DNA of 6,191 bases, from the NCBI GenBank assembly GCA_015523665.1, contig WAJX01000011.1, forward strand, positions 1 to 6,191, written 5' to 3'. Each line of letters opens with the position of its first letter. The stretch's first letter is position 1. The notes beneath the pieces are model-generated. The model did no database searches. It was not told the origin of the DNA and was given only the letters and a program-made list of their open reading frames with translations. The position numbers and the translations under genes are program-made. This document shows, in pieces, positions 1 through 6,121 of this stretch. This DNA comes from Ferroglobus sp. GTDB lineage: Archaea; Halobacteriota; Archaeoglobi; Archaeoglobales; Archaeoglobaceae.

Positions 1-95
1 TGGATATACTCATAATTCACACCATATAATTTCAATAAATCTTCAATAAAACCCGCATGTTCATGCTTTGCATTCTGAATTATAACAACTCGCAT
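1..95 (-). CDS. Class I glutamine amidotransferase-like protein, N-terminal fragment (runs off the left edge)
   Basis: Only the first 31 codons are present; the gene continues beyond base 1. The start ATG is at 95-93, and the upstream frame reaches a stop (TAA at 107-105) with no other ATG, so this start is well determined. The peptide begins MRVVIIQNAKHEHAGF and continues with a helix (IEDLLKLYG) and then VNYEYI. This is the usual opening of a GMP-synthase-like class I glutamine amidotransferase: a beta strand, a QN/QH-x-x-x-E-x-x-G loop, an amphipathic helix and a second strand. Such domains release ammonia from glutamine or act as related hydrolases on an alpha/beta hydrolase-like fold. 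The catalytic Cys, His and Glu would lie outside the window, so activity and subfamily cannot be judged. A weak Shine-Dalgarno-like AGATGAT lies 12 bases upstream (108-114). Confidence 0.7.
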   Translation of the reverse strand, partial: MRVVIIQNAKHEHAGFIEDLLKLYGVNYEYI

Positions 96-130
96 ACAGC
101 CAATTTATCATCTATCTAAAATCTTTTTTG

Positions 131-144
131 CCTAAATAATTAGG
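131..144 (-). promoter_or_regulatory. Possible core promoter or operator of the amidotransferase gene
   Basis: The 14-base sequence has 5-base inverted arms (CCTAA and TTAGG) around a 4-base A/T centre. Read on the minus strand it contains a TATA-like TTATTTA about 40 bases before the start at 95. That would place transcription initiation some 15-20 bases upstream of the ATG. Either a TATA element or a small palindromic operator would fit; in such AT-rich DNA both may occur by chance. Confidence 0.25.
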
Positions 145-306
145 GTGAAAAATTGATCCAAATCGTCTACTCATACTTTCTTCTTTAAACCTACATTAAC
201 TAATTACTATTGACAATATTATTTATTTGATATTATTTTTTATATACAATGAGATTTATATATAATAGTATATCTATAATTAAAGATAAATTAATTAATA
301 AAATAA

Positions 307-483
307 ATGAATAACAATAAATTATATATCAGATGTTTAACATTTTTAGAAAAAAATAAGAAATAGGAAATTATCGAAAAAGAAGAAATTATTTAAAATT
401 GTGGTAAAAATGGAAACGCCCAGAAAGTTGAGTTAATTTACTATTCTTTGAAAGAATGAGATAAACAAAAAATAAAGAGATAA
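307..483 (+). pseudogene. Possible decayed coding sequence with in-frame stops
   Basis: Starting at the ATG at 307 and keeping one frame, the translation has stops at 364 (TAG), 394 (TAA) and 457 (TGA) before a final TAA at 481. The pieces between the stops look like protein rather than translated A-rich noise. The first contains KLYIRCLTFLEKNKK, the second EIIEKEEII, the third GNAQKVELIYYSLKE and the last DKQKIKR. Together they resemble a small charged helical protein of about 55 residues. I do not recognise a family. TATA-like DNA at 254-265 lies about 45 bases upstream of the ATG. The alternative is that this is simply intergenic AT-rich sequence whose codons happen to read as Lys, Glu, Ile and Asn; the Gly, Ala, Gln, Cys, Val and Tyr content of the third piece argues mildly against that. 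Confidence 0.22.
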
Positions 484-598
484 ATAAAATAAACGAAATA
501 GCCATATAAAAATAATAATTTAATCAATAAAAATAAATAATAATTATAAAATAATTATAAATAAAAAATAATAAAATTAAAGATTAAATAATAATCAA
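484..598 (-). terminator. T-rich 3' flank of the DUF1614 gene, probable archaeal terminator region
   Basis: Read on the minus strand, the 115 bases after the DUF1614 stop codon are a succession of T-rich tracts broken only by A. Archaeal RNA polymerase terminates at T-rich tracts without needing a hairpin, so termination of the PRC-barrel/DUF1614 transcript is expected here. The exact site cannot be read from the sequence. Confidence 0.35.
539..560. repeat. Two tandem copies of an 11-base A/T unit
   Basis: The unit AATAATTATAA occurs twice, head to tail and without mismatch, at 539-549 and 550-560. It sits in the AT-rich 3' flank of the DUF1614 gene. Slippage in low-complexity DNA is the simplest explanation, and no function is implied. 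Confidence 0.4.
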
Positions 599-1288
599 CT
601 AATAAACCAACCACATTGAAAAGATGACGGCAAGTATTCCAGTAAGAAATATGCCATCAAAAGTTCCAGCCCCCCCAATACTAACAACACCACTCCCAAC
701 TCTCTCAATATCTTTCAAATGGAGGATATCTGCACCAAGTAATGAGCCCAATACTCCAGAAGAGAATGCAATTTTTGGAAGAAAAGAGATGGGAAGATTA
801 AATGATGATATCGCTATATATGATGAGAGTATCGATATAATCGGAGGAACGAACATCGGAACTACAATTCCGACTCTTGGAATAGGTTTCGCATAGAAAT
901 AGATGGCAAATGAGGTTATTAAAAAGGAGAATATCCAAGGAAAAAAAGGAACATCTGTAAGAACTTTTATAGCAAGAATTGAAGGAAGTATAGCTCCTCC
1001 TACATTCAACGCAACAATTATCTTTTTTCTTTCCCTAAGATAATAAATTATCCCGAAAAAGCTCACACTCTTTAAAATTTCTTTTCCTTCCTTTTCATAA
1101 ACTGGTATATTTATAAAACTCCCAATAACGATTAATGCAAAAAGAATCATAGCCTCTAATTCACTAATCCCAAAGAGGATTTTAAAGACTTCTGAGGTTG
1201 CAAGTAAAAAGATTAAAATTGTAAAAGGGAGAATAACTAAAAGAAAGAAGAGAGGAAGAACTAATGGTGGAAAAAAGAGGTTTCTCAT
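599..1288 (-). CDS. DUF1614 family multi-pass membrane protein
   Basis: This 229-residue hydrophobic protein has about seven predicted membrane segments, near residues 8-31, 43-63, 90-109, 113-133, 139-161, 168-187 and 208-228. Between segments 2 and 3 lies a charged loop (KEGKEILK...RERKK). The near C-terminal block SIGGAGTFDGIFLTG (203-217), preceded by GADILH (185-190) and PIPRVGIVVP (135-144), is what I associate with DUF1614, a family of archaeal and some bacterial membrane proteins with no established function. The length is normal for the family. Asp186, His190 and Asp211 are polar residues in or next to hydrophobic helices and may be functional. The ATG overlaps the stop of the upstream PRC-barrel gene (ATGA, 1285-1288), and an AGGT-like site lies 8 bases before it, so the two proteins are probably translationally coupled. 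A role in transport or in anchoring the PRC partner at the membrane is inference only. Confidence 0.8.
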   Translation of the reverse strand: MRNLFFPPLVLPLFFLLVILPFTILIFLLATSEVFKILFGISELEAMILFALIVIGSFINIPVYEKEGKEILKSVSFFGIIYYLRERKKIIVALNVGGAILPSILAIKVLTDVPFFPWIFSFLITSFAIYFYAKPIPRVGIVVPMFVPPIISILSSYIAISSFNLPISFLPKIAFSSGVLGSLLGADILHLKDIERVGSGVVSIGGAGTFDGIFLTGILAVIFSMWLVY

Positions 1289-1521
1289 TCTTTTAACCTT
1301 TTTTTATCTACAACTATGTAATCACTTATCGACCTAACACTCCCAAACGGAATTATGTAATATCCATCATCCTTCTCTAAACCTTCGATCTCATTTTGTG
1401 GTTTGACGATTAAATTCAAAAGAGATCCAGACTTCATGTCCACAGTTATGTTATGTAAAGTGCCAACAACTGTTCCGTCCGATAGCAATACCATTTTCCT
1501 TGCGAGAGATCTTGCGAACAT
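1285..1521 (-). CDS. Small archaeal PRC-barrel domain protein
   Basis: This 78-residue protein is essentially a single PRC-barrel, a small beta-barrel fold. Visible hallmarks are the opening FARSLARKMVLLSDGT (2-17), then VGTLHNITVDMKSGSL (19-34), a LIVKP strand (38-42), a variable acidic loop and the closing IIPFGSVRSISDYIVVD (56-72). I chose the ATG at 1521 because an archaeal Shine-Dalgarno GGTGAT (1526-1531) ends four bases before it and because relatives begin at this point. An open frame extends upstream to 1590, but its extra residues are hydrophobic, are not conserved-looking and run through the promoter. Single-domain PRC proteins are widespread in Euryarchaeota; some haloarchaeal members (CdpB) act in FtsZ-based cell division, while others are linked to RNA metabolism. 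Which role applies here cannot be told. It is the first gene of a pair with the DUF1614 membrane protein. Confidence 0.82.
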   Translation of the reverse strand: MFARSLARKMVLLSDGTVVGTLHNITVDMKSGSLLNLIVKPQNEIEGLEKDDGYYIIPFGSVRSISDYIVVDKKRLKE

Positions 1522-1525
1522 TTTC

Positions 1526-1531
1526 ATCACC
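1526..1531 (-). promoter_or_regulatory. Ribosome binding site of the PRC-barrel gene
   Basis: On the minus strand this reads GGTGAT, matching the archaeal anti-Shine-Dalgarno consensus, and it is separated by four bases from the ATG at 1521. It selects the 78-residue start over an in-frame ATG two codons upstream, which it overlaps, and over the longer open frame. Confidence 0.7.
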
Positions 1532-1574
1532 AACAACTTATTGATTATGAAGTATAAATTCATTATCCATACCA

Positions 1575-1582
1575 TATTTATA
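1575..1582 (-). promoter_or_regulatory. TATA box of the PRC-barrel/DUF1614 operon
   Basis: The minus strand reads TATAAATA, a near-ideal archaeal TATA box. Initiation about 25 bases downstream would fall near 1552, giving a leader of roughly 30 bases that still contains the GGTGAT site. A second TATA-like ATTTATAC nearer the gene is less suitable because initiation from it would remove the Shine-Dalgarno. Confidence 0.5.
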
Positions 1583-1600
1583 CCATCCACACTATTACAT

Positions 1601-1625
1601 AATAATAAAATAATAATAAATAAAA
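1601..1625 (-). terminator. T-rich tract, probable terminator of cdc48
   Basis: On the minus strand this is a run of T-rich triplets following an A/T stretch, downstream of the cdc48 stop and just upstream of the TATA box of the next operon. That is the expected place for intrinsic, hairpin-free archaeal termination. The remaining DNA between it and the cdc48 stop is also AT-rich, so termination could occur earlier. Confidence 0.3.
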
Positions 1626-1767
1626 TTTTTTAATTTAATTTTTTAAATATTTGTATTATAATAAAATTAATGCTAAATCTAATTTAATTTTTAAAATTAT
1701 ACACCTATTTGTTATCCGATACTTCTGCATTCATTAATACTATCAAGTGTTTTAAATAATAAATTAT

Positions 1768-4185
1768 TTATCCATAGCCAAGTATTGTCTTTGCAGATTT
1801 AGTTTCTTGCTTAACCCTCTCTTCAAACCGCTCGTAGAAGCTTATCATAGTTTCATTTACACTTGGTTTGATCTTCCTCATCGCTTGAAGGAAGTGTCTC
1901 ATCTCAACCTTATCAGCATTTATATTCTCTCTCAAAGCTAACATAACAGCCTCTCTGCAAACAGCTTCTATATCAGCTCCAACATAACCTTCAGAGAGTT
2001 CGGCAAGTTCCTCCAAATCAACGTCATCAGCCAAGGGCATGTCTTTTGTATGAATCTTAAATATTGCAACTCTACTAGATCTATCCGGAGGTCTCACATA
2101 CACCAATCTATCAAATCGTCCAGGTCTCAACAAAGCTGGATCTATTATATCTGGGCGGTTTGTTGCACCTATAACGAGCACTCCTTCAAGTTCCTCAAGT
2201 CCATCCATTTCAGTTAAAAGCTGATTAACAACCCTCTCAACAGCTCTACTTCCTTCATCAATTCCTCTTATCTGTGCTATTGCATCTATCTCATCGAAGA
2301 ATATTATACATGGAGCAACCTGTCTCGCTTTTCTAAATATTTTCCTAACTGCTTTTTCACTCTCTCCAAGCCATTTTGAAAGTAATTCACTACCTTTAAT
2401 GCTTATGAAGTTAGCTTCACTCTCGTTAGCTACAGCTTTAGCTATTAACGTTTTACCAGTTCCCGGAGGGCCATATAGTAATATACCCTTAGGAGGTTTT
2501 ATTCCAAATTTTTTGAACTTTTCTGGATATTTTAATGGCCATTCAACCGCTTCGATTATCTCTCTTTTAACATCGTTGAGTCCACCAACATCATTCCATG
2601 TAACTTTAGGAACTTCTACAAGTACCTCTCTCATCGCTGATGGTTCAATCTCTTTTAAAGCCTCTCTGAAGTCATCAATTGTTACTTTTATCTCTTCAAG
2701 AAGTTCTGCTGGTATCTCATCACTATTTAAATCGATCTTTGGTAGATATCTCCTTAAAGCTTTCATCGCCGCCTCTTTACTTAACGCCTCAATATCCGCC
2801 CCAACAAATCCATGTGTTTGGTCAGCAAGATGTCTTAGCATTGCTTTAATTATCTCCCTTTCAAGATCGTTCTTTAGATCTTGAGGGAGAAGGTTATCAA
2901 TTATCGATTTTATCTCCTCCTTCTTTTCTGCATCTTTCACCTCATCAAGTATGAACTCCAATTGATTAGCTCTCACATCTCCCTCTTCTTTAAGATAATT
3001 CATTATAGATCTTAAAGCTTCAATTACAAATTCTCTTGAGTAGTCTGGCATTAATGGCATATTTCTTGTATGAATCTGAAGAATTTCAAATCTCCCCTCT
3101 CTGTCAGGCACACCTATTTCAATCTCTCTATCAAATCTCCCAGGTCTTCTTAAAGCAGGATCTACTGCTTCAATCCTGTTTGTAGCACCAATAACAATAA
3201 CTTGACCTCTTTCCTCAAGTCCATCCATTAAAGTTAAAAGTTGAGCAACCACTCTCCTCTCAACTTCTCCTACAACTTCATCTCTTCTAGGGGCTATTGC
3301 ATCTATTTCATCAATAAATATTATTGATGGAGCACTCTCCTTAGCCTTCTCGAAAATCTCTCTTAGTCTTTGCTCACTCTCTCCATAAAACTTACTCATT
3401 ATTTCTGGACCATTAATCGTCAAGAAGGTTGCTCCAATCTCGTTAGCTACAGCTTTAGCTATTAACGTTTTACCAGTTCCCGGAGGGCCGTGTAATAGCA
3501 CTCCTTTCGGTGGATCTATACCGAGTCTTTGGAAAAGTTCTGGATATCTCAAAGGTAGTTCTATAACCTCTCTGACTTTCTTCAACTCTTCTTTAAGTCC
3601 ACCGATGTCTTCATAAGTTATACCCGCTTTACCAAATCTCTCAAATCCCTTAGCTGGTCGTTCCCTAAATACCACTTTTGTAGTTTCATCTATTATTAAC
3701 GTTCCCTTCGGCTCGGTTTTAATCGCAACAAGTAAAACTGCTTGATTTTGAGGATACTTTCCAAATCCGGTAAAGGCTGGAGCGCCAACTAAAGGGACTA
3801 TATCGCCCTCAATAACCGGTCTCTTTAAAAGTTGTTGTTTTAAATATTCTCCAACATCATTTTCAAATATTCTAAAATCTATCTTCTTAAGTGGGGCAAG
3901 AATTACTTGTTTTGCGACAGCATATTCAGCCTTTCTCACTTTAACATTATCCCCGATATTTGCTCCAGCATTTTCCCTTATGAATCTGTCAATTCTTATT
4001 ATCCCTCTCCCCCAATCTCTTTTTGGAGCTCTCCAAACTTTTGCAGCTGTTTTTCGTTTTCCTTCAATCTCAATTATATCTCCCGGGGAGATGTTCAACC
4101 TGAACATCGTTTCTGGATCTAACCTAGCAATTCCTCTTCCAGAATCACTCGGGTAAGCTTGATTTACCTTTAATATGAGTTCCAT
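1768..4185 (-). CDS. cdc48: CDC48/VAT (p97-like) double AAA+ ATPase with an enlarged D1 lid
   Basis: This is an 805-residue member of the CDC48/p97/VAT family: hexameric cytosolic unfoldases that thread ubiquitin-like-tagged or damaged proteins, often toward the proteasome. The N domain (1-185) has the double-psi barrel repeats GRGIARLDP (17-24) and GRGIIRID (59-66). D1 has Walker A GPPGTGKT (233-240), Walker B IIFIDE (288-293), sensor GATNR (333-337) and the arginine-finger block RRPGRFD (346-352). D2 has Walker A at 572-579, Walker B IIFFDE (627-632), GATNRP (673-678) and LRPGRFD (686-692). Both ATPase sites look intact. Between NMPL (375-378) and LADQTHGF (453-460) there are about 74 residues where typical homologues have about 8. 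The C-terminus is ILGYG, with no perfect HbYX proteasome-docking tail. The ATG at 4185 lacks a Shine-Dalgarno and probably starts a leaderless mRNA. The gene is divergent from larC. Confidence 0.95.
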   Translation of the reverse strand: MELILKVNQAYPSDSGRGIARLDPETMFRLNISPGDIIEIEGKRKTAAKVWRAPKRDWGRGIIRIDRFIRENAGANIGDNVKVRKAEYAVAKQVILAPLKKIDFRIFENDVGEYLKQQLLKRPVIEGDIVPLVGAPAFTGFGKYPQNQAVLLVAIKTEPKGTLIIDETTKVVFRERPAKGFERFGKAGITYEDIGGLKEELKKVREVIELPLRYPELFQRLGIDPPKGVLLHGPPGTGKTLIAKAVANEIGATFLTINGPEIMSKFYGESEQRLREIFEKAKESAPSIIFIDEIDAIAPRRDEVVGEVERRVVAQLLTLMDGLEERGQVIVIGATNRIEAVDPALRRPGRFDREIEIGVPDREGRFEILQIHTRNMPLMPDYSREFVIEALRSIMNYLKEEGDVRANQLEFILDEVKDAEKKEEIKSIIDNLLPQDLKNDLEREIIKAMLRHLADQTHGFVGADIEALSKEAAMKALRRYLPKIDLNSDEIPAELLEEIKVTIDDFREALKEIEPSAMREVLVEVPKVTWNDVGGLNDVKREIIEAVEWPLKYPEKFKKFGIKPPKGILLYGPPGTGKTLIAKAVANESEANFISIKGSELLSKWLGESEKAVRKIFRKARQVAPCIIFFDEIDAIAQIRGIDEGSRAVERVVNQLLTEMDGLEELEGVLVIGATNRPDIIDPALLRPGRFDRLVYVRPPDRSSRVAIFKIHTKDMPLADDVDLEELAELSEGYVGADIEAVCREAVMLALRENINADKVEMRHFLQAMRKIKPSVNETMISFYERFEERVKQETKSAKTILGYG
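2421..2472 (-). repeat. 52-base identity, copy in D2 of cdc48
   Basis: This segment is identical base for base to 3438-3489. It encodes residues 572-588, the D2 Walker A loop and following helix ([17 protein letters not shown]). All third codon positions agree, whereas the flanking DNA of the two domains differs. Confidence 0.9.
2830..3051 (-). other. Insert of about 66 extra residues in the D1 helical lid of CDC48
   Basis: These bases encode residues 379-452. They are strongly charged and helix-favouring ([19 protein letters not shown], then [19 protein letters not shown], then [16 protein letters not shown]). They contain no Cys and no low-complexity run, and the reading frame and codon use match the rest of the gene. 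The insert therefore looks like an established subdomain rather than an assembly artefact. It replaces the short D-V-D-L-type linker between the sensor region and the THGFVGAD helix of D1; the corresponding D2 linker (ADDVDLEE, near 719-727) is normal. Confidence 0.75.
3438..3489 (-). repeat. 52-base identity, copy in D1 of cdc48
   Basis: This is the partner of 2421-2472. It encodes residues 233-249, the D1 Walker A loop and helix. The identity begins exactly at the first Gly codon of the P-loop and ends one base past 17 codons. Confidence 0.9.
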
Positions 4186-4191
4186 GATAGA

Positions 4192-4199
4192 ATTATATA
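4192..4199 (+). promoter_or_regulatory. TATA box of the larC-radB operon
   Basis: ATTATATA, preceded by the purine-containing TAGA, lies about 30 bases before the larC ATG at 4228. Initiation about 26 bases downstream of its centre would fall near 4222, leaving a leader of only a few bases or none. The same bases lie too close to the cdc48 start to serve that gene. Confidence 0.45.
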
Positions 4200-4205
4200 G
4201 CGTTA

Positions 4206-4214
4206 GATAAAAAG
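4206..4214 (-). promoter_or_regulatory. TATA-like element of cdc48
   Basis: The minus strand reads CTTTTTATC with its centre at about 4210. A spacing of 25-26 bases puts the initiation site at or next to the A of the cdc48 ATG (4185). This agrees with the lack of any GGTG motif before that ATG and suggests a leaderless transcript. Confidence 0.45.
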
Positions 4215-4227
4215 ACTTGTGGTGGTT

Positions 4228-5379
4228 ATGAGAGTGGCAATATTTGACGCGTTTAATGGTGCAAGTGGAGATATGATAGTATCATCACTTTATGGAGTAT
4301 CGATTTATAAAGAGGATTTAGAAGAAGTTGTGAATAAGTTAAACCTTGAACTATCTTTTAAAGTTAAGAGAGTTAAGAAGAATGAGATTTCTGCAAATTT
4401 AATAGACGTTTCTGGAAAAATAAATGAAAGAACGTTTGAAGAGGTTGTTAATATTATAAAGTATTCAGAGTTCGATGAGATAGTTAAAAATAATAGCATT
4501 AAAATTTTCGAGAAATTAGCAATAGCTGAGGGTACAGTTCATGGAATAGATTATAGAAAAGCAAAATTTCATGAAGTTGGTAGCGATGATGCAATTTTTG
4601 ACATAGTTTCGGCAGTTATAGGGATTCTGAGGTTAAAAGAGGAGGGACATAGAATATATACATCCGTAATTAGAACTGGAAAAGGATTTGTAAAGTTCTC
4701 TCATGGTAAGTATCCAATTCCAGCTCCAGCAACGCTTGAAATCCTCAAGAATTCCAAGATTGAAGTATTAATTGAGGGAGAAGGAGAACTTTTAACTCCA
4801 ACTGCATCAGCCATACTTTCCCATTTTTCAGAAGGGACTTTTAAAGGAGCACTCTATATTGAAAACATAAATTATGGTGCTGGAAAGCGAAATACTGAGA
4901 TTCCAAATGTCCTCAGACTTTTAATCGGGAGATGTCAAGAGAGAGATGAGATTGCTTTAATTGAAACCAATGTGGATGATCTCAATCCAGAATACTTGGC
5001 TTATGCAACCGAGAAATTAGGAGAGGTTGCATATGATGTCTCAATTATCCCGGCATACTTTAAAAAGGGAAGAGTTGGAAGTTTGGTGAGAGTTATCACA
5101 ACTTTAAGCAAAGCTGAAGAAGTGGCAAAAGAGGTGATGAAACATACAGGTAGTCTTGGAGTTAGAATAATCCCAGTTTATCACAGAGTTAAATCTTATA
5201 GAGAGATCAAGAATTTGAAGATCAACGTTAAGGGAAAAGATTACAACGTTAAGATAAAGATTTCTGAATATGGAGTAAAACCAGAGTTTGAAGATTTGAA
5301 AAGAATAGCAAATGAGACAGATTTAAGCATAAAGGAAATTAGCGAAATCGTTATGAGGGAAGTAAAATGGAATTTCTAA
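4228..5379 (+). CDS. larC: LarC: nickel-pincer cofactor nickel insertion protein (cyclometallase)
   Basis: LarC inserts nickel into pyridinium-3,5-bisthiocarboxylic acid mononucleotide in a CTP-dependent reaction, completing the nickel-pincer nucleotide cofactor of lactate racemase and related LarA-type enzymes. The 383-residue protein shows the family signatures: [11 protein letters not shown] (6-16), [13 protein letters not shown] (114-126), [12 protein letters not shown] (158-169) and [11 protein letters not shown] (187-197). In the C-terminal half it has [10 protein letters not shown] (246-255) and YFKKGRVG (277-284). I chose the ATG at 4228 because the conserved MRVAIFD begins there and GGTGG lies just before it; two in-frame GTG codons upstream (4219, 4222) would add only MVV. 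Some bacteria split LarC into larC1 and larC2 joined by a frameshift; here it is one uninterrupted frame. No larB, larE or larA is in the window, so the client enzyme is unknown. It overlaps radB by 13 bases. Confidence 0.9.
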   Translation: MRVAIFDAFNGASGDMIVSSLYGVSIYKEDLEEVVNKLNLELSFKVKRVKKNEISANLIDVSGKINERTFEEVVNIIKYSEFDEIVKNNSIKIFEKLAIAEGTVHGIDYRKAKFHEVGSDDAIFDIVSAVIGILRLKEEGHRIYTSVIRTGKGFVKFSHGKYPIPAPATLEILKNSKIEVLIEGEGELLTPTASAILSHFSEGTFKGALYIENINYGAGKRNTEIPNVLRLLIGRCQERDEIALIETNVDDLNPEYLAYATEKLGEVAYDVSIIPAYFKKGRVGSLVRVITTLSKAEEVAKEVMKHTGSLGVRIIPVYHRVKSYREIKNLKINVKGKDYNVKIKISEYGVKPEFEDLKRIANETDLSIKEISEIVMREVKWNF

Positions 5380-6035
5380 AATTACCGAGTGGTAGCAAGT
5401 GTATAGATTCTCTTTTAGGAGGAGGAGTTGAAACCGGCACGATAACTCAGATATTCGGTGGGAGTGGGACTGGAAAAACTTCCCTATGTTTAATGCTTAC
5501 TTATAATACAGCACTAAAGTTTGGAAAAGTTGCGTATATAGACACAGAAGGATTATCTCCAGAGAGAGTTCATCAAATCTTTGGGAATAAAGATGTTTTA
5601 AAAGATGTTTATATCTATGAAGTAACTGATTTTAAAAAGCAAAATCTAGCAGTCAGAGAGTTATCAAAATTGTGTAGAGAGGAGAGAGTTGTGTTGATCG
5701 TTGTGGATTCTCTAACAGGACTTTATAGAAGTGAGCTTGAAGATGAGTCAAAGCAAATAAAGATAAAAAGAGAATTGACATCTCAGCTGACTTTCCTATT
5801 AGGATTAGCCAGAAAGTATAATTTAGCTGTTGTATTTACAAATCAGATGTTTACAGATATCAAAGAGGGTGTGGACAAACCTCTTGGTGGGACAAGTGTT
5901 GATCATCTCTCCAAAATTATAATCTCTTTGGAGAAAGAAGGGGGGAAAAGATATGCAAGACTTGTAAAGCATAGATCTAAACCTGAAGGGGAAGTTTGTG
6001 AGTTCAGAATAACTGATAAAGGTATAGAGCCATGA
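5367..6035 (+). CDS. radB: DNA repair and recombination protein RadB
   Basis: RadB is the euryarchaeal RecA/RadA paralogue. It binds ATP and DNA, hydrolyses ATP only weakly, and is thought to assist RadA in homologous recombination. The 222-residue protein is a bare RecA core without the N-terminal helix-hairpin-helix domain of RadA, the normal RadB design and length. It opens with PSGSKCIDSLLGGGVE (7-22). Walker A is GGSGTGKT (31-38), a DTEG strand end with Glu61 follows (59-62), Walker B is LIVVDS (110-115), and LAVVFTNQ (153-160) precedes the L2-like loop. The C-terminus RITDKGIEP is also typical. The ATG at 5367 lies inside the end of larC (13-base overlap, different frame), preceded by a GAGGGA purine site, so the two are cotranscribed and probably translationally coupled. 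No functional link between them is known to me. The stop is followed by an AT-rich spacer. Confidence 0.93.
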   Translation: MEFLKLPSGSKCIDSLLGGGVETGTITQIFGGSGTGKTSLCLMLTYNTALKFGKVAYIDTEGLSPERVHQIFGNKDVLKDVYIYEVTDFKKQNLAVRELSKLCREERVVLIVVDSLTGLYRSELEDESKQIKIKRELTSQLTFLLGLARKYNLAVVFTNQMFTDIKEGVDKPLGGTSVDHLSKIIISLEKEGGKRYARLVKHRSKPEGEVCEFRITDKGIEP

Positions 6036-6045
6036 CAATATTAAT

Positions 6046-6086
6046 AGGAGATATAAAATAATATAAAATAAAATAATAATATTAAC
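6046..6086 (-). terminator. T-rich tract downstream of the right-edge minus-strand gene
   Basis: Read on the minus strand this is a run of T-rich stretches 36 bases beyond the stop of the partial gene at 6122-6191, and it lies between two convergent genes. It fits a hairpin-free archaeal terminator. I see no comparable plus-strand T-run directly after radB. Confidence 0.25.
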
Positions 6087-6121
6087 GCTAAATTATAATG
6101 ATTAATTGTATGTTACAACTT

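Larger units (their letters stand above)
96..598. other. AT-rich spacer of about 500 bases without an intact gene
   Basis: This stretch is dominated by A/T runs and short repeats of ATAA/AATA type. I find no tRNA, rRNA, CRISPR repeat or insertion sequence in it, and no reading frame long enough to be convincing. From 190 to 310 there are many TATA-like stretches. Around 397-460 the composition becomes less extreme and one frame reads like protein (see the decayed frame entry). From about 470 to 598 the minus strand is strongly T-rich, downstream of the DUF1614 gene. Confidence 0.7.

Noticed and set aside
250..315. A 21-codon plus-strand open frame beginning at the ATG at 250
   Set aside because: It consists almost wholly of Ile, Lys and Asn codons from A/T sequence, has no ribosome binding site and shows no protein-like features.
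443..457. 15-base palindrome ATTCTTTGAAAGAAT as a regulatory site
   Set aside because: It is an isolated odd palindrome of mostly A/T with no gene start at a sensible distance; it lies within the possible decayed frame.
624..896. Plus-strand open frame opposite the DUF1614 gene
   Set aside because: The minus-strand frame has the conserved membrane-protein motifs; the plus-strand translation is a Pro/Ile-rich shadow.
1522..1590. N-terminal extension of the PRC-barrel protein by 23 residues
   Set aside because: The extension runs through the TATA box, has no Shine-Dalgarno of its own and reads as hydrophobic AT-derived residues. GGTGAT at 1526-1531 points to the ATG at 1521.
1707..1767. In-frame continuation after the cdc48 stop (about 20 codons to a TAG at 1707-1709)
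   Set aside because: The stop is an ordinary TAA, the extension is short and AT-driven, and nothing suggests readthrough or a recoding signal.
1754..1769. Palindrome AAATAAT-AA-ATTATTT at the cdc48 stop as a hairpin terminator
   Set aside because: All pairs are A-T and the loop is only two bases, so it is unlikely to form a stable hairpin; such palindromes are common by chance in this composition.
2399..2884. Open frame of 161 codons antisense to cdc48
   Set aside because: It lies entirely opposite a strongly conserved AAA+ region, its residues are the antisense shadow of that gene, and it shows no family features.
4219..4227. GTG starts for larC three residues upstream
   Set aside because: They overlap the GGTGG site, and the family-conserved N-terminus begins at the ATG at 4228.
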